Shown here: positions 58,138 through 64,000 of the stretch, one piece after another
How positions within the stretch are numbered: position 1 is the stretch's first letter
How the letters are laid out: each line of letters begins with the position of its first letter
Origin: Herbaspirillum rubrisubalbicans
Lineage (GTDB): Bacteria; Pseudomonadota; Gammaproteobacteria; Burkholderiales; Burkholderiaceae_D
DNA length: 64,000 nt
Assembly: GCF_003719195.1 (NCBI RefSeq)
Contig: NZ_CP024996.1
Coordinates: 2,604,001 to 2,668,000 of the forward strand
Direction of reading: 5' to 3'
Program-made: the position numbers and the translations under genes
The notes under the pieces: model-generated
The model's input: only the letters and a program-made list of their open reading frames with translations
Told to the model about the DNA's origin: nothing
Database searches by the model: none

Positions 58138-58296
58138 TCGCATGCAAGCCAGGAGCAGAGCCATGGGATCACGCAGGTTAACTTGGCTGTGACACATATG
58201 GACGAGACGACGCAGCAAAACTCCGCTCTAGTGGAAGAAGCCGCTGCTGCCGCAAACTCGATGATGGAGCAGGCAAGTGCGCTGGCCGGCTGTATC
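58138..58296 (+). pseudogene. C-terminal fragment of a methyl-accepting chemotaxis protein
   Basis: The frame reads 'SHASQEQSHGITQVNLAVTH', 'MDETTQQNSALVEEAAAAAN' and 'SMMEQASALAG', the end of the MCP signalling domain. It begins 4 nt from the right end of the deleted IS element and no start or upstream MCP sequence exists, so the gene was truncated by the insertion or a later deletion. The following 200 nt are open but unrelated. Confidence 0.75.
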
Positions 58297-58507
58297 CACT
58301 TTCAAGTTGGACGCGTCTCAGTTGAATCCGGTGCCCAGTCCCTGAAATTTGGGCAGGCACCGTGCAAGTCGATGCCACCGGCGTTCGCTCTCCCGTTATG
58401 CCGGAACACTGACACCGTGCCGCCTTCCTGCATAAGAATATCGGCGCCAGCCTGCCCCTGCTGGCCTATGATTGACACTGACCCGCCCCCTGCGGCAACT
58501 TTCTTCT

Positions 58508-58513
58508 TATAAT
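58508..58513 (+). promoter_or_regulatory. -10 hexamer candidate for fur
   Basis: A perfect TATAAT lies 62 nt before the fur ATG. No good -35 is seen at 17 bp (GC-rich there). The remaining sequence between the chemoreceptor fragment and here (58297-58507) holds nothing I can identify. No Fur box is evident, so autoregulation is not supported by the sequence. Confidence 0.4.
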
Positions 58514-58574
58514 TGTGGCAAGAATTAGCGCTCCATGAGCGCAGACAACATCTGCATCGCACAGGGGAAAGTCA

Positions 58575-59009
58575 ATGAGCAGTCAAAGCCTGGAAGAATT
58601 GAAGAACGCCGGCCTCAAGGCCACCATTTCGCGCGTCAAGATATTGGAACTGTTCCATGGCAGTAGCGTAGACCATCTCAGCGTGGAAGAAGTGCACCGC
58701 CAGCTCACGGCGGAGGGAATGGACATCGGCCTGGCGACGGTGTATCGGGTGCTTGCGCAGTTCGAGGCCGCCGGCATCGTGATCAAGAGCACCTTCGATG
58801 CCACTAAGGTTATCTATGAATTGAATAACGGCCCGCATCACGATCACATTGTCTGCCTCGGCTGTGGCCGCGTGGACGAGTTCCACGACCCGGTGATTGA
58901 GGCACGCCAGAAAATGGCGGCGGAGTCTCTCGGCTACATGATGTCCGAGCATCAGTTGTCGCTCTACGGCTATTGCCGCGACTGCCGCCCCAAGCCACAC
59001 AAGGCTTGA
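58575..59009 (+). CDS. fur: Ferric uptake regulator Fur
   Basis: 144 aa. Winged-helix N-domain ('LKNAGLKATISRVKILELFH', 'LSVEEVHRQLTAEGMDIGLA', 'TVYRVLAQFEAAGIV'), then the metal-binding dimer domain 'HHDHIVCLGCGRVDEFHDPV' with the HHDH cluster and CxxC, and a second cysteine pair 'YGYCRDCRPK'. Fe(II)-Fur binds the boxes found at 7519, 24985, 50686 and 61001. The start at 58575 follows AGGGGAAAG. Having fur between two siderophore loci is uncommon, so this may be the main Fur or a second paralogue; normal length and complete motifs say it is functional. Confidence 0.93.
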   Translation: MSSQSLEELKNAGLKATISRVKILELFHGSSVDHLSVEEVHRQLTAEGMDIGLATVYRVLAQFEAAGIVIKSTFDATKVIYELNNGPHHDHIVCLGCGRVDEFHDPVIEARQKMAAESLGYMMSEHQLSLYGYCRDCRPKPHKA

Positions 59010-59021
59010 GGTGGCACGCCT

Positions 59022-60689
59022 TCAGACCACCACCGGCTGCAGGCCCGGCGCCGGGCCTGCGTCTGTCTGTGCCGCGCTCCTCGATCTCTCCATCGGTGCC
59101 AACTGTCCGTAGTCGAGACGAATACAACGATCAGCGCAGTCGAAATAACGGTCGTCGTGCGAGATCACCAGCACGGTCTTTCCCCTGGCGCGCAGGGCTG
59201 GCAACAGGGTCTTGTAAAACACATCCTTGAAGCCCGGATCCTGATCCGCCGCCCATTCGTCGAACACATAGAACGGCCGGTCTTCCAAGTACGCCACCAA
59301 TAGTGCCAAGCGTTTGCGCTGTCCTTGTGACAGAGCGGTGGTGGAGAAATGCCCGTCCTCGATGGCCACTTTGTGCTGCAACTGCAACTGATCAAGTAGC
59401 AGGCGTGCGTTGTCGTCTAGCCCCTCCGGCGGCAACCCCACCAGGCTCTCGAACAGGTGGAAGTCCGAAAACACGGCCGAGAATTGCGCGCGGTAGGTAC
59501 CCAGGTTGTGCGGTCCTACCCGTTCGCCGTTGAGGCTAATCACACCTTCCTCGGGGGCATAAAGGCCCACCAGCAACTTCGCCAGCGTGGTCTTGCCGCT
59601 GCCGTTGCCGCCGACCAGAAATACCAGTTCACCCGGTCTGAAATCGAGGTCGATTGGTCCCAGCGCAAAGATCCCATTCTCGCGTTCACGGTAGTAGCTA
59701 TGGGTGACGCCGTGCATGGCAATCTGGCGCATGGGTGCAGCAGCGGCGCTGATGCCTGCATCCTCGGGCGGCAGCTCCGTGCTGATCTGATCGATGCGCT
59801 CCAGCGCCACGCGCGCACTGCTCAGACTGGGCACCGCCGATAGCACGGCTTCGATCGGCAGGATCATGTAGAGGAAAATCATTGCATAACCGGACATGGC
59901 AACGCTGTCGATCGTCAGTACCCGCGTCAGCACGAACAGCACGATGCCAATGAAGGCAAAGAAGATGAAGTTGCCCCAGGTGGTGGCAATCGCGTGGAAC
60001 ACATAACCACGCGTGCGCTGGACGCGTGCGGCCTCAATGCTGGGCATGATACTGGTGTCGAGAAACTGTTCGCGTCGTTGCGCATGCAGTTTGAGCTCCT
60101 TGGCACCATCGAACAGCGCACGGAAATGACGTAGCAATTCGTCTTCACGTTTGCGCGAACCGCGCAGATGAAACAACGCCCGGCTGTTGGCCTGATGAAA
60201 TCCGACCGCGCCCAGCGCCACACTCACCAGCGCAAACGCCAGCACCTGCCACGAGAGAACACCCAAGTAGATAAGGCAACCGGCGATAACACTGCCTTGC
60301 ATCAGCAGATTGGGCAGACCGATGAACAGCAGCACGATGGCATCCAGATCTTGCGCCAGGATGCTGGTGCCCTTGGCCGGCCCGCGTGCTTCGAGCTGAC
60401 GAAATGACGCCTGCGTGATCTGTCGCGTGAGCCGTTGGCGCAGTTGCGCTTTGGCCTGTTGCCCCATGCGCATGAACATGGTCTGCGACAACGAACGTAG
60501 CAGCAGCACCGCCAACGCCAGCGCGAGGAAGCGCCAGCCCATCGTCAGCAGGGCTTCACGCGGCGCATGCAACGCCTGATTGATCATGGCCACCAGAGCC
60601 GCACTGGAAAAACCACCGGCGAGACTGGCACCGAAGGCGACCGGCAATTGCCAGCGCGCACTCGCCAGCAGGTAACGGAACAGGGACAT
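59022..60689 (-). CDS. Cyclic-peptide/siderophore exporter ABC transporter, PvdE/SyrD-like
   Basis: 555 aa TM-ATPase half transporter. Six TM helices (about 12-290), then 'LVGGNGSGKTTLAKLLVGLY' (Walker A), 'LSQGQRKRLALLVAYLEDRP' (signature LSQGQ, typical of this family), 'FYVFDEWAADQDPGFK' (Walker B) and 'VISHDDRYF'. PvdE moves the pyoverdine precursor into the periplasm and SyrD exports lipopeptides. The start is ATG 60689 with AAAGG upstream; a GTG just before it is less likely. It ends 12 nt from the convergent fur gene and diverges from the mbtH operon, so it should export the second, lipopeptide-type siderophore. Confidence 0.9.
   Translation of the reverse strand: MSLFRYLLASARWQLPVAFGASLAGGFSSAALVAMINQALHAPREALLTMGWRFLALALAVLLLRSLSQTMFMRMGQQAKAQLRQRLTRQITQASFRQLEARGPAKGTSILAQDLDAIVLLFIGLPNLLMQGSVIAGCLIYLGVLSWQVLAFALVSVALGAVGFHQANSRALFHLRGSRKREDELLRHFRALFDGAKELKLHAQRREQFLDTSIMPSIEAARVQRTRGYVFHAIATTWGNFIFFAFIGIVLFVLTRVLTIDSVAMSGYAMIFLYMILPIEAVLSAVPSLSSARVALERIDQISTELPPEDAGISAAAAPMRQIAMHGVTHSYYRERENGIFALGPIDLDFRPGELVFLVGGNGSGKTTLAKLLVGLYAPEEGVISLNGERVGPHNLGTYRAQFSAVFSDFHLFESLVGLPPEGLDDNARLLLDQLQLQHKVAIEDGHFSTTALSQGQRKRLALLVAYLEDRPFYVFDEWAADQDPGFKDVFYKTLLPALRARGKTVLVISHDDRYFDCADRCIRLDYGQLAPMERSRSAAQTDAGPAPGLQPVVV
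59039..59060. terminator. 22-bp perfect palindrome between convergent fur and exporter genes
   Basis: GCAGGCCCGGC (59039-59049) is followed immediately by its complement GCCGGGCCTGC (59050-59060). It lies inside the last codons of the exporter gene and 30 nt past the fur stop. It could act as a transcription stop for fur although no T-run follows, or be a protein site. Confidence 0.4.
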
Positions 60690-60987
60690 CACTTACCTTT
60701 CTTTTGTAAGAGGCAGCTATGTCGTCGAATGGCGGCGGCGATCGGCGAAAGGAACAGCAGGAAGAAAAGACGAAGGGCGTAGCAGTGTCCGGCGTGCTCG
60801 CCTGCATGCATCATACTCAGATGACAATTACTTCTAATTGAATACTTCTTCATCGGAAAACAGCTTAACCACTAGCAGCCTGTTCAGCCGTGTATCCGCA
60901 TTCAGATTACTCAGTTTACAAGGAGATGTTCAAGAAAAAATCTAATAACGGAGAAAAAATATTTAGGAAATATTCTCACAAATTCTC

Positions 60988-61016
60988 TTGACTCATTAAA
61001 TGAGAATAACTATCTT
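60988..61016 (+). promoter_or_regulatory. Promoter with overlapping Fur box for the mbtH operon
   Basis: -35 TTGACT (60988-60993), 17-bp spacer, -10 TATCTT (61011-61016). Overlapping it, TGAGAATAACTATCT (61001-61015) matches 12 of 14 positions of TGATAATNATTATCA, and an adjacent CTCATTAAATGAG (60992-61004) is a perfect odd palindrome. Fur would occlude RNA polymerase directly. In the rest of the 465-bp divergent region (60690-61154) I see no other gene and no PvdS-type motif; the leader to the mbtH ATG is about 130 nt. Confidence 0.75.
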
Positions 61017-61154
61017 GTTGAGAATGATTCCATAAATAACGGCAGCAAAAAAAGTCCGTTCGCCATGCATGCGCAGCATGTCATGGCCATTTCGGCCACC
61101 GGGTCGATGTTCTGCAATGCGTTCATTTGCCTATTAGCAATGGAAGGGAACTCC

Positions 61155-61376
61155 ATGAGTTGGGATGATGAAGAAGCAGTATTTCGCGTGGTGCTCAACC
61201 ACGAGGAGCAGTATTCGATCTGGCCTGAGTACAAGGAAATTCCGCCTGGGTGGCGCGACGCCGGCAAGATCGGCAAGAAGCAGGAATGTCTCGCCTATAT
61301 CAATGAAGTGTGGACCGACATGCGTCCGCTGAGCCTGCGCCAGCATATGCAAGCGCACTCCCAGGGCCAGGTGTGA
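61155..61376 (+). CDS. mbtH: MbtH-like protein
   Basis: 73 aa. The start at 61155 ([10 protein letters not shown]) follows GGAAGGGAA; a longer in-frame version from 61065 is not family-like. It has the invariant pattern '[10 protein letters not shown]', '[18 protein letters not shown]' and '[12 protein letters not shown]'. MbtH proteins bind adenylation domains and are needed for the folding or activity of many NRPSs. First gene of the second siderophore operon, overlapping the next gene by GTGA, so it surely serves the NRPS that begins at 63323 and may also assist the A domains of the other locus. Confidence 0.95.
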   Translation: MSWDDEEAVFRVVLNHEEQYSIWPEYKEIPPGWRDAGKIGKKQECLAYINEVWTDMRPLSLRQHMQAHSQGQV

Positions 61377-62116
61377 ATCCGGCCGTGGTAACACGGTTGC
61401 GCCTCTATTGTTTTCCCTATGCCGGCGGCAGCGCCGCATCGATCTACGGCCGGTGGCGACGCATGCTGCCACCGTGGCTGGAGTTATGCCCGGTCGAATA
61501 TCCCGGACGAGGCGCGCGCATGAGCGAAGCATTGCATGAGGACTTCCCAGCGCTGATTGCACAGTTGTGTGCCGAGATCGAACCTGGCCTGCCGACACAG
61601 TACGCATTGTTCGGACACAGCCTGGGCGCCCTGGTGGCCTTCGAGGTGGCGCGCCGGCTGGCCACGCATGCTGCCGCGGCGCCCCTGGCGGTGCTGCTGT
61701 CGGGATGCGAGGCGCCGGGCGGGCGGGACGCGGCTGTCTATGCTGGTTTGCAGGGCGACCGTGAAGTGCTCGAATACGTCTGCCAGCTCAATGGCATGGA
61801 GGCCGAAGTGCTGGCCAGCCAGGAGTTGCTGGCACTGATGCTGCCCATCATCAAGGCCGACCTGCAATTGTGCGCCAGCTATCGTGAGGCGCCGCTGCCG
61901 GCATTGGATTGTCCGCTCCATGTCTTTGGCGGAACTACCGATGCCATCGGCCGCGATGCGCTGCTGGCATGGCGCGGCGAGAGCAGCGGCCCGTCCGGCA
62001 TCCATATGTTTGAAGGCGACCACTTCTTCATCCACAGCGCGCAAGCGCAAGTCGTGGATCGCCTGTGCAGCTTGCTGCAAGCGGCCTGGCCACAGCGTCA
62101 GGCGCTGCCGGCATAA
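61373..62116 (+). CDS. Type II thioesterase of the second siderophore operon
   Basis: 247 aa starting with GTG at 61373, which overlaps the mbtH stop as GTGA; the frame is open upstream inside mbtH but that part is a shadow. Motifs: '[18 protein letters not shown]', elbow '[18 protein letters not shown]' (GHSLG), '[10 protein letters not shown]' (Asp) and '[11 protein letters not shown]' (His). It edits misloaded carrier proteins. Third type II TE unit in the window, after 27532 and the fused one at 28293. Confidence 0.92.
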   Translation: MNPAVVTRLRLYCFPYAGGSAASIYGRWRRMLPPWLELCPVEYPGRGARMSEALHEDFPALIAQLCAEIEPGLPTQYALFGHSLGALVAFEVARRLATHAAAAPLAVLLSGCEAPGGRDAAVYAGLQGDREVLEYVCQLNGMEAEVLASQELLALMLPIIKADLQLCASYREAPLPALDCPLHVFGGTTDAIGRDALLAWRGESSGPSGIHMFEGDHFFIHSAQAQVVDRLCSLLQAAWPQRQALPA

Positions 62117-62182
62117 CACGTCAAGAACGAGTCTGCGCTGTGCCGACGCGGCCAGCCGCTGCAGCACGCCAAGGAGATCAAT

Positions 62183-63178
62183 GTGATCAACGTAACTATC
62201 GGCGCCACGCCAACGGCACAATATCTGCTACGCATCGGCGCGTTGCAGAAACAGGCCTTGCCCTTGCTGGTCGAACCGGACGCGCTGGAGCGCGATCCCC
62301 ATGCAGCTTTCGCGGCTATCGAGGATTGCGTGCAGGCGCAACTGGAACAGGTCGGTGCGATCCTGTTCCGCGGTTTCGACTTCAGCTCCGCTGACAGCTT
62401 CCACCGCTTCGCCGCCGCGTTCGGTGCGCCGTTGCTCAGTTATGAATTCGGGTCCACACCGCGTAGAGCGCTTGGCAAGGGTGTTTATACCTCGACGGAA
62501 TACCCGGCCCACCAGCGTATCCCCTTGCATAACGAACAGTCATATACACGGCGCTGGCCCTTGCGTATCTGGTTTCATTGCCCGTTGCCGGCGGCCGAAG
62601 GTGGCGAGACCCCGATTGCCGACAGCCGCGCCATCTACCGTCTGGTTGATCCTGCCATCCGGCAGCGCTTTGAGCAGCGCGGCCTGATGTATGTGCGCAA
62701 TTCAGGAAACGGGCTGGATGTTCCATGGCAACAGGTGTTCGGCACCGATCAGCGCAGCGTTGTGCAAGCCTATTGCCAACAGCACGGTATCGCCTGCGAA
62801 TGGAAGGAAGACGGTCAGTTGCGCACGCGTCAGGTGTGTCAGGCGACCGCACGGCATCCCGCCACCGGCGAGGCAGTGTGGTTCAATCAGGCGCACCTGT
62901 TCCATGTGTCAGGGCTGGATCCTCAGCTGCGCGAGACCCTGATGCAAGTGGTGGAGCCGGAAGACCTGCCGCGTAATGTTTATTACGGCGACGGCAGCGA
63001 CATCGAAGACAGCGTGCTCGACGAGATCCGTGGTGTGCTGGATGACCAGACCATCAGTTTTCCCTGGCAGCGCGACGATGTACTGATGCTGGACAACATG
63101 CTGGTGGCACATGCCCGTTCCACCTTCAAAGGACCGCGCAAGGTAGTAGTGGCCATGGCGCGTGAGCATGGCGCCTGA
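62183..63178 (+). CDS. TauD/SyrP-like Fe(II)/2-oxoglutarate dioxygenase, probable aspartate beta-hydroxylase
   Basis: 331 aa starting with GTG 62183, six bases after AAGGAG (an ATG two bases earlier hits a stop). The iron triad is His116-x-Glu118 in 'IPLHNEQSY' and His310 in 'MLVAHARSTFKG', with the oxoglutarate-binding Arg region after it. The HxE variant is as in SyrP, which hydroxylates PCP-bound Asp. Beta-hydroxy-Asp is an iron-binding group of serobactin-, cupriachelin- and ornibactin-type siderophores, so this gene supports that the second cluster makes such a compound (family-based inference). Confidence 0.88.
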   Translation: MINVTIGATPTAQYLLRIGALQKQALPLLVEPDALERDPHAAFAAIEDCVQAQLEQVGAILFRGFDFSSADSFHRFAAAFGAPLLSYEFGSTPRRALGKGVYTSTEYPAHQRIPLHNEQSYTRRWPLRIWFHCPLPAAEGGETPIADSRAIYRLVDPAIRQRFEQRGLMYVRNSGNGLDVPWQQVFGTDQRSVVQAYCQQHGIACEWKEDGQLRTRQVCQATARHPATGEAVWFNQAHLFHVSGLDPQLRETLMQVVEPEDLPRNVYYGDGSDIEDSVLDEIRGVLDDQTISFPWQRDDVLMLDNMLVAHARSTFKGPRKVVVAMAREHGA

Positions 63179-63322
63179 GTCAGGGCCTTGGCGCTCGGAT
63201 CCCTGGCTTCCAAAGAACATCTCAGGTCACTTCGTACGCCTCGCCATTTGCCCCAGGTTCCCGCTTTTTCCTCTGCATGCCTCGCATGCATGGGCTTAGC
63301 CATCTTTCCAGGAACAATCAAC

Positions 63323-64000
63323 ATGCCTCCAAACACGCCCGCCGCCCAAGTCACTCGGCTGCGCACGCCGACGGCAAACAATATTGCCAGCGAACTGCGC
63401 CATCATGCCCGCCAGACACCCGAGCGTATCGCGCTGAAATTTCTCGGCGATGGCGACACCGTGACCTATCAGGCAAGCTACGCCGAACTGGACCGCCAGG
63501 TCACGGCGCTGGCGGTCGAATTACTCACATCTACCCGCTCCGGAGAGCGGGCGCTGCTGATGTATGAAAATGGACCGGCCTATGTGATGGCCTTCTTCGC
63601 CTGCCTGTATGCCGGGATTGTTGCGGTGCCGGCCTATCCGGCGGATGCCGCCCATCAGGAGCATCGCCAGCGTCTGCAAAGTATGGCGCGTGACGCGCAG
63701 ACGGCACTGGTGCTCACCGATCTGGCACATCTGCCGCACACCGCCGTCTGGCTGCAAGCGCTGCAGTTGCCACGGCTGCCGCGCCTGATCGCCACCGATG
63801 ATCTGATCAAAACCACGGACACCGGCGCTGAATTCGCCCCCGATACTGACCAACTCACCACGCGGCAAGAACTGCCCGGCATGGCACACAGTGGCCTGGC
63901 CTTCCTCCAATACACCTCGGGTTCGACCTCCACGCCCAAGGGCGTGCGTGTGACGCACGCCAATCTGATCGCCAATACCCAGGCCATGCGCGACAGCATG
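63323..64000 (+). CDS. Fatty acyl-AMP ligase, start of a lipopeptide synthase, cut by window edge
   Basis: The frame from ATG 63323 (AGGA upstream) stays open for 226 codons to the window end. 'FFACLYAGIVAVPAYPADAA' and 'LAFLQYTSGSTSTPKGVRVT' followed by 'HANLIANTQ' are typical of FAAL domains that load fatty acids at the start of lipopeptide NRPSs. With MbtH, TE and the SyrP-like dioxygenase upstream, it should begin the synthesis of an acylated peptide siderophore of the serobactin kind. Whether it is a free-standing FAAL or the first domain of a large NRPS cannot be seen. The 144-nt gap before it (63179-63322) holds nothing recognisable. Confidence 0.88.
   Translation, partial: MPPNTPAAQVTRLRTPTANNIASELRHHARQTPERIALKFLGDGDTVTYQASYAELDRQVTALAVELLTSTRSGERALLMYENGPAYVMAFFACLYAGIVAVPAYPADAAHQEHRQRLQSMARDAQTALVLTDLAHLPHTAVWLQALQLPRLPRLIATDDLIKTTDTGAEFAPDTDQLTTRQELPGMAHSGLAFLQYTSGSTSTPKGVRVTHANLIANTQAMRDSM

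Noticed and set aside
58297..58512. Continuation of the chemoreceptor frame as a real gene end
   Set aside because: The sequence after 'QASALAG' is Pro/Cys-rich and unlike chemoreceptors; the frame is open only by chance.
61033..61059. TAAAT...CGT pair upstream of mbtH as an iron-starvation box
   Set aside because: The spacing is 19 bp, outside the 16-17 bp known for this motif.
61065..61154. MbtH start at 61065 giving a 103-aa protein
   Set aside because: MbtH proteins begin at the residues encoded from 61155, which has a clear ribosome site; the extension covers the leader.

Overview
The window is high-GC proteobacterial DNA with dense, often overlapping genes. The gene families (a FecI/FecR/FecA set, a PvdS-type sigma factor, a lipopeptide-siderophore start with MbtH, SyrP-like dioxygenase and acyl-AMP ligase, and a Ralstonia micacocidin-like assembly line) suggest a betaproteobacterium near Herbaspirillum/Ralstonia. 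That assignment is an inference from gene content; no rRNA or other marker is present.

Layout: 1-2717, end of an RND metal-efflux adaptor gene diverging from a metal-type two-component system. 2761-5430, cytochrome b561 and a second two-component system. 5586-7253, a TetR regulator and an alpha/beta hydrolase. 7491-15786, an iron-uptake regulatory block: a Fur-box promoter, FecI, FecR, FecA, a PvdS-like iron-starvation sigma factor, then on the other strand a TonB receptor followed by a PepSY reductase-like protein. 15915-20748, an AT-richer island with IS fragments, a complete IS2-group element, a tiny exported two-cysteine peptide, a 643-aa possible type III effector and a broken acetyltransferase gene.

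20857-57375 is the centrepiece: a yersiniabactin/micacocidin-like metallophore locus. A YbtP/YbtQ-type ABC pair and a small unknown protein diverge from a FyuA-like receptor. The synthesis operon reads leftward: NRPS1 (FAAL-ACP-KS-AT-KR-ACP-Cy-A[E]-PCP-Cy-PCP, 4172 aa), an AT-less PKS (KS-MT-KR*-ACP-ACP-C*, 2314 aa), a thiazolinyl imide reductase, a methyltransferase-thioesterase fusion and a type II thioesterase, most joined by ATGA overlaps. Diverging from it are a PchF-like NRPS2 (Cy-A[MT]-PCP-TE) and an EntD-type phosphopantetheinyl transferase. No salicylate synthase is seen. The fused FAAL and single PKS module most likely build an alkyl-salicylate-type starter, followed by two Cys-derived rings, a methylated polyketide linker and a third Cys-derived ring released by the TE.

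57440-58296 holds an internally deleted IS3-family element and a chemoreceptor fragment. 58575-64000 holds fur, a convergent PvdE/SyrD-type exporter, and the start of a second siderophore operon (MbtH, type II TE, SyrP-like dioxygenase, fatty acyl-AMP ligase running off the edge), resembling serobactin-type lipopeptide loci. Fur-box-like sites precede most iron genes, and PvdS-type promoter motifs lie before two TonB receptor genes, so Fur and the window's own sigma factors probably control the whole region.
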